From positions 3,936 to 67,935 of the forward strand of contig CAYSPZ010000003.1 in assembly GCA_964433065.1 (NCBI GenBank): a stretch of DNA of 64,000 nucleotides. Direction: 5' to 3'. The notes below the pieces were generated by a model. The model was given only the letters and a program-made list of their open reading frames with translations, was not told where the DNA came from and did no database searches. The DNA is from RGIG3009 sp964433065 (GTDB lineage: Bacteria; Bacillota; Clostridia; Oscillospirales; Acutalibacteraceae). Shown here piece by piece: positions 45,148 through 50,903 of the stretch. Each line of letters opens with the position of its first letter. The first letter of the stretch is position 1. Both the position numbers and the translations under genes were made by a program.

Positions 45148-45664
45148 TAAACCACTCCGTATCTTTAAACAACGCCAGTAACGTGGCGTTAGTGCGCGAC
45201 CCGTTCTGCATCACATAAGGATTAACGATAAACGCGCGTTTGTTCTCAACCGTGCATTTTGCAAAAACACCGCGCCGACACAGTTCCGAAATCGTCCGTT
45301 CGGCGGTACGTTCCGACATTGATCGCGCACACAGTTTCACAATATCCATGCTTTTAAGGAAGTTGCCGTTTCGAAAACGCAGGATCCCACTGTTGATGCC
45401 AACGTACGGCATCACCGCGCTTAAAAGCCACACCGCATTCGGCGAAAGACGCTCGCACAGCCGCGCCGACAGATCGGGAAACTGCTTAACAAAACGACGA
45501 CCGCCGTTGACCGTAACCGTATCCGCCTCAAACTTCTTCTTTGCCTCGATCTGTTCCTTACGGATAACCGTGACTTTATCACCTTTGCGTATTTCAACAT
45601 CCATCACCGCGCCGGTCTCTTCTTCAACAAGACGCATCGCCGACGAGTCATTTGTAAAATCCAT
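45125..45664 (-). CDS. Winged-helix protein (RepL-like) between terS and terL
   Basis: 179 aa from ATG 45664. The core FVKQFPDLSARLCERLSPNAVWLLSAVMPYVG, the helix-turn-helix SMSERTAERTISELCRRGVFAKC and the ending KRAFIVNPYVMQNG resemble Firmicutes plasmid RepL-type and related winged-helix proteins. Two 24-bp direct repeats lie just upstream and could be its binding sites. It may act in late-gene control, replication or packaging; I cannot decide. Confidence 0.6.
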   Translation of the reverse strand: MDFTNDSSAMRLVEEETGAVMDVEIRKGDKVTVIRKEQIEAKKKFEADTVTVNGGRRFVKQFPDLSARLCERLSPNAVWLLSAVMPYVGINSGILRFRNGNFLKSMDIVKLCARSMSERTAERTISELCRRGVFAKCTVENKRAFIVNPYVMQNGSRTNATLLALFKDTEWFSGRTSKN

Positions 45665-45676
45665 AAGCCCCTCCGA

Positions 45677-45732
45677 AAAAGTCCGCCACTGGTGACGGTA
45701 AATAGGGCAAAAGTCCGCCACTGGTGACGGTA
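45677..45732. repeat. Two 24-bp direct repeats upstream of the winged-helix gene
   Basis: AAAAGTCCGCCACTGGTGAC plus CGGTA-type end, copies at 45677-45700 and 45709-45732, 32 bp (three turns) apart. Each contains an imperfect palindrome CCGCCACTGGTGACGG. Possible operator, iteron or packaging site. Confidence 0.8.
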
Positions 45733-46218
45733 CGCCAAAATGCCAATGCGCCTTAGAACCGCAAGGGCTGAGAGGCACTTTTTTTGACTTTGTTCCTTCT
45801 TATTCTTTCTCTCTGCTCTTTTTCGACCGCCAATTTTGCGTCGCGGGCGAGGAAATAGCCGCCTTTTTTGTCGAAAAAAATATTGAGAGGGGTATCTATT
45901 ATACCCTCCCCCCGTCCCTCGCGGGGGTTGGGGCGTTCCTTCCCGATTTCACCGCGACAGGGGTTTACTCCTTACCTTTCAATTCGCAGAAAAACCACCA
46001 GACCGTCAAAAGGTGGTTTTAAACGCTCGAAACTGCGCGGAGTGTTGGATGATTATGCAACAGCGACTGCGAATGTTTATACACAAACACCACCGTTTAT
46101 ACATCATTCCGCGCATAACTATACATTTTGTAGCAACCTGCACAACCGAGCGTATCACCACTTGTGCGCTTTGCCGAAAATGAACTATACAAAATAATAG
46201 TTGCGTATAGTTGGGCGG
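45733..46218. promoter_or_regulatory. Gene-free 486-bp control region inside the late operon
   Basis: No convincing gene. It contains a TATAAT on the minus strand (45898-45903) inside GGGTAT/ATACCC, a C-rich run, a terminator-like hairpin AAAACCACC/GGTGGTTTT (45991-46020), and four copies of KTTATACA/ACTATACA (46075-46083, 46095-46103, 46117-46125, 46183-46191) plus an inverted copy near 46204. Candidate late-promoter, origin or pac/cos region. Confidence 0.45.
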
Positions 46219-46605
46219 TTAATCGGGGACGTTTTCCTCTCCCTCGAAGATAACACCCTTGAAATCAATCTCCTGACGCGTGGTTTCGACCATCCCGTGA
46301 TTGACCTTACCCAGAAAGATATAACCTGTGGTGTTTCCTTTGTCCGCTAAACAGTCCTCCAAGTCCGCCCTGCTCTCCTGCTTCGCATTTTTAATGGCAC
46401 TCAGTAGTGTTTGTGCGCGCTCATCCCCCTGTTTTGCCTTTTCATCAAGGTCGCAAATCATCGCCTCAAATTCGTTCGACGTTTGCCCGAGATATAACGC
46501 AATACGCGCGAGGTTAAGCGGTTTCCCCCGTTCCGCCGCGTGGTGGCGCGCTTTGTCAACTGCCGCGACGATCTGATCTACGTCGAAAATTCGCTCGTTT
46601 CGCAT
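46219..46605 (-). CDS. Terminase small subunit (candidate)
   Basis: 128 aa with the pattern of small terminases: LNLARIALYLGQTSNEFEAM, a helix LLSAIKNAKQESRADLEDCLADKG, then TTGYIFLGKVNHGMVETTRQEIDFKGVIF, where the family often ends with a GE-rich tail (EGEENVPD). It should recognise the packaging site. It is separated from terL by the winged-helix gene and a 550-bp control region. Confidence 0.7.
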   Translation of the reverse strand: MRNERIFDVDQIVAAVDKARHHAAERGKPLNLARIALYLGQTSNEFEAMICDLDEKAKQGDERAQTLLSAIKNAKQESRADLEDCLADKGNTTGYIFLGKVNHGMVETTRQEIDFKGVIFEGEENVPD

Positions 46606-46738
46606 AATTACCTCCGTTTGTGAATTTTTTTCACTTTAATTCCCATACAATCACAAATCCGCGATTTTGTAAAGTGTTATGCAAGTGTTAAGTTTCAAAA
46701 ACATTCGAAAACGTGCGTACGCGCGTAATAAAAAGAAA

Positions 46739-46768
46739 AACCGCCCCTTTCGGGACGGCTTGAAAAAA
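46739..46768 (-). repeat. 30-bp insulator hairpin, copy 1
   Basis: CCGCCCCTTTCGGGACGG stem-loop with flanks, identical over 30 bp to 47729-47758. On the minus strand it is followed by TTTTTCTTTTTATT, so it is a good leftward terminator. It lies just upstream of the peptide-module promoter. Confidence 0.75.
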
Positions 46769-46794
46769 TTTTTGAGAAATTTTGAAAAAAGGGG

Positions 46795-46823
46795 TTGACA
46801 AACTCGTACGAGTATGCTACTAT
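46795..46823 (+). promoter_or_regulatory. Promoter and operator of the small hydrophobic peptide
   Basis: TTGACA (46795-46800), 17 bp, TACTAT (46818-46823). A perfect 12-bp palindrome ACTCGTACGAGT (46802-46813) fills the spacer. Confidence 0.8.
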
Positions 46824-46914
46824 GGTCTTGTCGCAAGGGAAACCGAACGACACAGCACCGACAGGCGAAGCGGTTAGCATACCTCTGGAACGACGGAAGA
46901 AAGGGGTGTTGCAT

Positions 46915-46977
46915 ATGGGATACGAATTGCTAATACTTATTACAGTTTTGCTTCTCGTACTTGCCATAAAAAAATAA
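46915..46977 (+). CDS. 20-aa hydrophobic peptide, candidate type I toxin
   Basis: Starts MGYELLILI, has one unbroken hydrophobic helix and ends KK. AAAGGGGTG lies upstream. The leader is about 85 nt and contains CACCGACAGGC (46856-46866), complementary to 47037-47047 downstream. The AAA AAA TAA end doubles as the T-tract of the antisense terminator. Size, composition and convergent antisense RNA match type I toxin-antitoxin systems such as TxpA/RatA or Fst. Toxicity is not shown. Confidence 0.65.
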   Translation: MGYELLILITVLLLVLAIKK

Positions 46978-47051
46978 CCGCTCCCGAGCAAAGGCAAGCG
47001 GTTATCTTGTGCAATGACGGGTTGACTTAACCGTCAGCCTGTCGGTGTTCC
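46967..47051 (-). ncRNA. Antisense RNA to the hydrophobic peptide mRNA (candidate antitoxin)
   Basis: About 85 nt. It starts after the consensus promoter at 47058-47086 and ends at ATAACCGCT (46974-46982) / AGCGGTTAT (46997-47005) followed by seven T. It overlaps the 3' end of the peptide gene and all of its 3' UTR. Confidence 0.7.
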
Positions 47052-47057
47052 GTCGTT

Positions 47058-47086
47058 ATAATACCACAGAAAGGAGTGTTTGTCAA
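47058..47086 (-). promoter_or_regulatory. Antisense promoter opposite the peptide module
   Basis: Minus strand TTGACA (47081-47086), 17 bp, TATTAT (47058-47063). It overlaps the start of RHH gene B. Confidence 0.8.
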
Positions 47087-47340
47087 TAGCAATTAAAGAC
47101 GAAGAAAAAAGAAGAGCGTATCAGCGTGAATACTATCAAGCGCACAAGGACACAAAAAAACGCTCGAAAACGTCGAGCGAGGCAAAGCGACGATATAATG
47201 AAAAAACATACTCTCGCATCGTTGCCGACGTTCCGAAAGACCTTGCCGAACAGTTCCGCGCGGTAACCGCTCAAAAAGGCGACAGTCAAGCCGCCATCAT
47301 CAAGAAAGCAATCGAGCAATACCTTGATGAGAACAAATGA
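47080..47340 (+). CDS. RHH DNA-binding protein B
   Basis: About 86 aa from TTG 47080, with AAAGGAG 3-4 nt upstream. A basic N-terminus (RRAYQREYYQAHKDTKKRSK) precedes the RHH part YSRIVADVPKDLAEQFRAVTAQKGDSQAAIIKKAIEQYLDENK (in part). No good rightward promoter of its own is seen, so it may be read with the peptide gene. It ends NK-stop and faces an antisense RNA. Confidence 0.75.
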   Translation: MSIAIKDEEKRRAYQREYYQAHKDTKKRSKTSSEAKRRYNEKTYSRIVADVPKDLAEQFRAVTAQKGDSQAAIIKKAIEQYLDENK

Positions 47341-47418
47341 AAATCCCGCCCTGCTGTCATTCTTGGCGGAGCGTCAGCAGAACGGGACCCACAACACAAT
47401 ACACGCGGTATCGGCTGC
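47340..47418 (-). ncRNA. Small RNA B, convergent with RHH gene B
   Basis: Promoter TTGCAT (47448-47453), 17 bp, TACAAT (47425-47430) on the minus strand. The RNA ends at TCCCG/CGGGA plus CTGCTG/CAGCAG (47344-47387) with tail TTTTCATTTG, which reads into the RHH stop and last codons. Confidence 0.65.
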
Positions 47419-47466
47419 CCTTGTATTGTACACCAAAGCCGGCACAAATGCAAGGAGAAAATGACA

Positions 47467-47676
47467 ATGAAACATATCTACGTTGTAATCAACCACACCG
47501 AAAACGACAAAAATTTCGCAACGGCGGACACGATCCGAGTCGGCACAAACCTTATGGCACTTTATGAATGTCGCAACGTCAACATCGTTCATCTGTGCGA
47601 AACCCGTATGCAGGCAGAGAGGATCGCCTTAGAATGGAACAAGTCCTACAAAGCAAACGGTACATATATGTTCTAA
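47467..47676 (+). CDS. Small hypothetical phage protein
   Basis: 69 aa from ATG 47467 (AAGGAG 9 nt upstream); ATG 47461 is an alternative. KHIYVVINHTENDKNFATADTI and ETRMQAERIALEWNKSY suggest a small alpha/beta protein. Not recognised. Ends before a strong terminator at 47683. Confidence 0.55.
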   Translation: MKHIYVVINHTENDKNFATADTIRVGTNLMALYECRNVNIVHLCETRMQAERIALEWNKSYKANGTYMF

Positions 47677-47682
47677 AGCAAA

Positions 47683-47719
47683 ACCCGCTCTTCCCTCAAG
47701 GTTGAGCGGGTAGTTTTTT
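47683..47719 (+). terminator. Intrinsic terminator
   Basis: ACCCGCTC / GAGCGGGT followed by AGTTTTTT. Confidence 0.85.
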
Positions 47720-47728
47720 ACACCATCG

Positions 47729-47758
47729 AACCGCCCCTTTCGGGACGGCTTGAAAAAA
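47729..47758. repeat. 30-bp insulator hairpin, copy 2
   Basis: Same 30 bp as 46739-46768, again just upstream of a module promoter (47783). Confidence 0.75.
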
Positions 47759-47767
47759 ATTAAAAAT

Positions 47768-47811
47768 ATAGCAAATTTGCTATTGACATTTTGAAACTTG
47801 TCGGTTATACT
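47768..47811 (+). promoter_or_regulatory. Promoter and operator of the DUF4160-DUF2442-XRE operon
   Basis: TTGACA (47783-47788), 17 bp, TATACT (47806-47811). A perfect 16-bp palindrome ATAGCAAATTTGCTAT (47768-47783) touches the -35; the XRE protein of the operon is the likely ligand. Confidence 0.8.
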
Positions 47812-47833
47812 ATGTGCAAAGGGAGCGATGAAT

Positions 47834-48100
47834 ATGCCTGAACTCAGTAGATTTTTTAATATCGTTATCAAGATGATATACAGTGATGACGGTCAACACA
47901 ACAAACCGCACTTCCACGTCTATTACGCGGAATACGAAGCGTCTATCGGTATCGATGGCGAGTTGTTGGCAGGGAGTTTACCTGTAAAACAACTCAAACT
48001 CGTACAAGCGTGGGCTACCATTCACGAAGACGAACTGTATCAAGCGTGGAACAATGCAGTTCGAAACATCCCGTTCAAAAAAATTGCGCCGTTGCAATAA
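47834..48100 (+). CDS. DUF4160 protein
   Basis: About 88 aa from ATG 47834 (GGGAG 8 nt upstream); ATG 47828 possible. FNIVIKMIYSDDGQHNKPHFHVYYAEYEASI and KQLKLVQAWATIHEDELYQAWNNA are the DUF4160 pattern. This family is usually encoded next to DUF2442 proteins and is suspected to be part of toxin-antitoxin-like pairs. First gene of a three-gene operon. Confidence 0.8.
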   Translation: MPELSRFFNIVIKMIYSDDGQHNKPHFHVYYAEYEASIGIDGELLAGSLPVKQLKLVQAWATIHEDELYQAWNNAVRNIPFKKIAPLQ

Positions 48101-48113
48101 GGAGAGTGAGTGT

Positions 48114-48413
48114 ATGTATATAAAAGATGGCATCGCTTATGCTGGGACAACAAAACCGCCTATTAAAATCAGTGGCGTACGCCCTTTGCCCGAACACCTT
48201 TTATGGGTGCGTTTCAACAACGGAGAAACGGCAACATTTGATTTTAAGCCGCTTCTTTCCTCCCCTGCCTTTTCCCCGCTCGTAGACACAGAAGTTTTTA
48301 ACTCTATATACATTGATTACGGTACGCCCGTGTGGAACGACGGCGAAATCGATATCTCGCCAGAATACTTGTACGAACACGGTGTTTTGTCTGGAGGTGC
48401 TGTAAATGCCTGA
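48114..48413 (+). CDS. DUF2442 protein
   Basis: 99 aa from ATG 48114. ISGVRPLPEHLLWVRFNNGETATFDFKPLL and YGTPVWNDGEIDISPEYLYEHG are DUF2442 hallmarks. Its stop overlaps the start of the XRE gene by 8 bp. Confidence 0.8.
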   Translation: MYIKDGIAYAGTTKPPIKISGVRPLPEHLLWVRFNNGETATFDFKPLLSSPAFSPLVDTEVFNSIYIDYGTPVWNDGEIDISPEYLYEHGVLSGGAVNA

Positions 48414-48615
48414 ATTGTGCGCAGCACTTATTGATACTTTAATAGCGCAACGGCATAGTAAGGGAATGACGCAAAAAGATCTTGCAAGAGCGGCGAACTT
48501 GACGCAATCGGTAATCGCCCGTTTAGAGAGTAAAAAAACAATTCCTCAACTGGACACACTAATAAAGGTTACAACCGCTCTGGGCTGTGATCTCGCCATT
48601 GTTTCAAAAGCTTAA
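48406..48615 (+). CDS. XRE-family HTH protein
   Basis: 69 aa: RHSKGMTQKDLARAANLTQSVIARLESKKTIPQLDTLIKVTTALG (in part), a full Cro/CI HTH like HigA-type antitoxins. It is the probable repressor of the operon through the palindrome at 47768-47783. Confidence 0.85.
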   Translation: MPELCAALIDTLIAQRHSKGMTQKDLARAANLTQSVIARLESKKTIPQLDTLIKVTTALGCDLAIVSKA

Positions 48616-48625
48616 GCAAAGCAAA

Positions 48626-48659
48626 CCCGCTCGGATCACTCCGGGCGGGATCTTTTTTT
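48626..48659 (+). terminator. Intrinsic terminator
   Basis: CCCGC..CGGA / TCCG..GCGGG, followed by TTTTTTT, after the XRE gene. Confidence 0.85.
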
Positions 48660-48688
48660 GCCGATCGAAAAAATTTTTCAAAAAACTC

Positions 48689-48716
48689 TTGACAAGTAGT
48701 GCGCTACTGTGATAAT
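48689..48716 (+). promoter_or_regulatory. RHH C promoter and operator
   Basis: TTGACA (48689-48694), 16 bp, GATAAT (48711-48716). AGTAG-TGCG-CTACT fills the spacer and TAGTGCG recurs at 48721, likely autoregulatory sites. Confidence 0.65.
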
Positions 48717-48747
48717 GTTGTAGTGCGATACAAAAGGAGGTGCTATT

Positions 48748-48921
48748 ATCGCAGACAAAAGCAGAGCCGATTACTTCAAGCAACGCAGAGAAAGCCGCAA
48801 GGGTTTTAGCGTACTTCTTTCAAAAGAAAAAGCAATCGCAATTGAAAAATGGCTACAAGAACACGGAAAAACCAAACGCGCGTGGCTCGAAGAAAAGATT
48901 GATGAAGAAATCGGTAAATAA
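48748..48921 (+). CDS. RHH DNA-binding protein C with non-ATG start
   Basis: 57 aa: ADKSRADYFKQRRESRKGFSVLL, then helices SKEKAIAIEKWLQEHG and KTKRAWLEEKIDEEIG, an Arc-like family that normally begins M-ADK(S/T)RADYF. Here the codons after AAAAGGAGGTGCT are ATT ATC GCA, with no ATG, GTG or TTG in frame, so initiation must use ATT (48745) or ATC (48748). It ends GK-stop and faces small RNA C. Confidence 0.7.
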   Translation: MADKSRADYFKQRRESRKGFSVLLSKEKAIAIEKWLQEHGKTKRAWLEEKIDEEIGK

Positions 48922-48996
48922 AAAAGGTAACCAGTCCTCTATCCGACCAAAGAGAAAGAACTGATTACCCGACCCCAAAACCGCGTGAGTTTTGGT
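48920..48996 (-). ncRNA. Small RNA C, convergent with RHH gene C
   Basis: Minus-strand promoter TTGCAA (49026-49031), 17 bp, TAGAAT (49003-49008). Terminator GGTAA.CAGT / ACTG.TTACC (48926-48969) with tail TTTTTTATTT formed by the last codon and stop of the RHH gene. A second hairpin CCAAAAC/GTTTTGG lies near its 5' end. Confidence 0.65.
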
Positions 48997-49042
48997 AAAT
49001 CTATTCTACCACAACTCCGTCGGTTTTGCAACTAAAATCGAA

Positions 49043-49093
49043 AAGGAGTTTTTATTATGAAAAAAATTAGTTGAAGAAAGTTTGAAAAAAGCC
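49043..49093 (+). pseudogene. Decayed start of a paralog of the gene at 49464
   Basis: GAAAAGGAGTTTTTATTATG is repeated exactly before 49062 and before 49466. After the first copy the frame closes at once (ATG AAA AAA ATT AGT TGA). Removing one A restores MKKLVEESLKKAL, similar to MEKWLDEL of the intact gene. It looks like a duplicated gene head cut off by RHH module D. Confidence 0.5.
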
Positions 49094-49138
49094 TTGACTT
49101 TTCGGAACTCATAAATTATACTGGCTTTGTGGAACTCA
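49094..49138 (+). promoter_or_regulatory. RHH D promoter with direct-repeat operator
   Basis: TTGACT (49094-49099), 17 bp, TATACT (49117-49122). GGAACTCA occurs at 49104-49111 and 49131-49138, flanking the -10. Confidence 0.75.
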
Positions 49139-49155
49139 AAAAGTGAGGTGATAAC

Positions 49156-49329
49156 GTGAGCCCACGCACCGGCAGACCAAAAAGCGACAACCCGAAAAGT
49201 GTTGACATCAAAGTGAGAGTTGATGAAACAACAAATAAAGCGTTAACTGCCTTTTGCGACCGTACAGGCGAAAAAAAAGCGACGGTAATACGCCAAGCGA
49301 TTGTTGAATTTTTGGAAAGTCACAAATAA
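49156..49329 (+). CDS. RHH DNA-binding protein D
   Basis: 57 aa from GTG 49156 (GAGGTGATAAC upstream). SPRTGRPKSDNPKSVDIKVRVDE, then TTNKALTAFCDRTGEKKATVIRQAIVEFLE, a CopG-type RHH related to protein A (shared GRP-x-D-x-PK start). Ends HK-stop. Facing small RNA D. Confidence 0.78.
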   Translation: MSPRTGRPKSDNPKSVDIKVRVDETTNKALTAFCDRTGEKKATVIRQAIVEFLESHK

Positions 49330-49400
49330 GGCAAGACGGCACCGCTTTCCCCTGAGAAAGTTAAGCGGCACCGTCCCCAACACCGACTGAAACAGTCAGC
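49320..49400 (-). ncRNA. Small RNA D, convergent with RHH gene D
   Basis: Minus-strand promoter TTGACT (49430-49435), 17 bp, TATAAT (49407-49412). Hairpin GACGG.CCGCTT / AAGCGG.CCGTC (49335-49385) with tail TTGCCTTATTTG running over the RHH stop. The tail is weaker than in the other modules. Confidence 0.6.
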
Positions 49401-49463
49401 GCAAATATTATACACTGTGCTCCTGTTTTAGTCAAGATTAAAGACTGAAAAGGAGTTTTTATT

Positions 49464-49706
49464 ATGGAAAAATGGTTAGACGAATTGGAACAAGTGGATT
49501 GTGAGTTGCTGGCTGTCGCCGACGCTTTTGCGGCTATCGACGATGCCCATCGTGAAAGCGGTATGCTCCTGCGCAGAAACGCACTGGTATCCACTTCTTC
49601 TGCCCTGCTCGATCTAAGCCAAAAGGTTCATCAGATTGTTACTGATGTTTGGGCGGAGAAGAAAGCGAACAAAGTAGTCAAGTTGGACGGCGGTGATGCG
49701 GCGTGA
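49464..49706 (+). CDS. Small phage protein upstream of the antirepressor
   Basis: 80 aa, helical: EKWLDELEQVDCELLAVADAFAAIDDAHRESGMLL. AAAAGGAG is 9 nt upstream. Its stop overlaps the antirepressor start (GTGA). Function unknown. Confidence 0.6.
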   Translation: MEKWLDELEQVDCELLAVADAFAAIDDAHRESGMLLRRNALVSTSSALLDLSQKVHQIVTDVWAEKKANKVVKLDGGDAA

Positions 49707-50458
49707 ACGAGCTTCAAATTTTCCACTATCGCAACAACGCGATCCGCACCGTCGAACAGAACGGTGTCGTGTGGTGGGTGCTCAAAGACGTGTGTGACGT
49801 TCTTGATCTTACCACTCCGGCACGAGTGGCAGAGCGTTTGTGTGAGGATGAGGTGAGTCAGACTCATATCATCGACGCGCTCGGTAGAAACCAACCCACA
49901 ACCATTGTATCCGAAAGCGGTCTGTACAACGTGATCCTGCGCTCGGACAAACCCGAAGCGATACCGTTCCGCCGATGGGTCACGCACGAAGTCTTACCGA
50001 GCATCCGAAAGTACGGTGCCTACGCGACAACGCCCACCATCGAGCGAATGATCGCCGACCCCGACTTTGCAATCCGCCTGCTCGGTGAACTCAAAGAGGA
50101 GCAGACCAAACGCCAAGCGTTGGAAGAGCAGATCAAAGAGGAAGAGCCGTTAAAGGTGTTCGCCCATTCGGTTCAAGCGTCGCAGGACGCGATCCTGATC
50201 GGCGACCTCGCGAAGTTGCTACGGCAAAACGGCGTACAGATCGGGCAAAAGCGATTATTTGAGTGGTTGCGGCAGAACGACTATCTGATCAAGTACGGTG
50301 CCAGTCGCAATAGTCCCACACAAAGATCGATGGAAATGGGCCTATTCAAGATCAAAGAAACAACCGTTAATCTGCCGGATGGCTCCATAAGGATAAGCCG
50401 AACCACAAAGGTAACCGGCAAAGGGCAGATCTATTTCGTCAACAAATTGATCGCCTAA
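49703..50458 (+). CDS. Phage antirepressor (Bro-N plus KilAC)
   Basis: 251 aa from GTG 49703. The Bro-N domain reads NELQIFHYRNNAIRTVEQNGVVWWVLKDVCDVLDLTTPARV and SESGLYNVILRSDKPEAIPFRRWVTHEVLPSIRKYG (each in part). The C-terminal KilAC-type domain has GDLAKLLRQNGVQIGQKRLFEWLRQNDYL. Such proteins inactivate repressors or modulate the lytic switch. It is co-transcribed with the 80-aa gene and followed by a strong terminator. Confidence 0.88.
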   Translation: MNELQIFHYRNNAIRTVEQNGVVWWVLKDVCDVLDLTTPARVAERLCEDEVSQTHIIDALGRNQPTTIVSESGLYNVILRSDKPEAIPFRRWVTHEVLPSIRKYGAYATTPTIERMIADPDFAIRLLGELKEEQTKRQALEEQIKEEEPLKVFAHSVQASQDAILIGDLAKLLRQNGVQIGQKRLFEWLRQNDYLIKYGASRNSPTQRSMEMGLFKIKETTVNLPDGSIRISRTTKVTGKGQIYFVNKLIA

Positions 50459-50464
50459 CCTTCG

Positions 50465-50500
50465 GGGGTGCAGTGTAAAAACTGCACCCCTTCTTTTTTT
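50465..50500 (+). terminator. Terminator after the antirepressor
   Basis: GGGGTGCAGT / ACTGCACCCC followed by TTCTTTTTTT. Confidence 0.9.
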
Positions 50501-50903
50501 ACATTGTTTCCCCTACCTGCGCCAACAACTCGTCCAGGCGTCGACGCTCGGTTTCATACAACGTCTTGAAATCCACGTCGGGGTTTTGTCGCGCCACTTT
50601 GGTGATCGCGTCGCGGTGGATCCGCTTGCAGTGACTTTCCGTGTACCCCATCGTCCTGAACAAATTTTGCCACGGCATCGATCGGACGTATCGCAACCGC
50701 AGAAGGCGACGTTCTTTCGCTTTCAACGTGGTACCCTCGATCAATTCGCCGTTTCGGACCCGACAATCGCCAACAAACTCGTACAACTGGATTTTAGCAC
50801 AGCGGAACCGCTTCGCTTTTTCTTCTTGCCAGTTCTCGAACAGATCTGTCGTCGTGTCAAACAGTTCCCGTGACTTCTTGTGCGCCGTCGGTTGAAGGCG
50901 CAT
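50499..50903 (-). CDS. ArpU/RinA-like late transcription regulator
   Basis: 134 aa from ATG 50903 (GAGGGAACTG upstream); a GTG at 50948 would overlap the previous gene by 92 bp. The C-terminal helix-turn-helix RRLLRLRYVRSMPWQNLFRTMGYTESHCKRIHRDAITKVA (in part) is sigma-70 region-4-like, as in ArpU proteins. It is the last early gene and may activate the late leftward promoter, by family analogy. Confidence 0.7.
   Translation of the reverse strand: MRLQPTAHKKSRELFDTTTDLFENWQEEKAKRFRCAKIQLYEFVGDCRVRNGELIEGTTLKAKERRLLRLRYVRSMPWQNLFRTMGYTESHCKRIHRDAITKVARQNPDVDFKTLYETERRRLDELLAQVGETM

Noticed and set aside
45868..46197. A 109-codon plus-strand frame in the terS-terL gap
   Set aside because: Composition follows C-rich and repeat sequence; no ribosome site or domain; the region is better read as regulatory.
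46651..46997. Minus-strand frames of 87 and 100 codons upstream of the peptide module
   Set aside because: They cross the insulator hairpin and the peptide promoter, with no ribosome sites.
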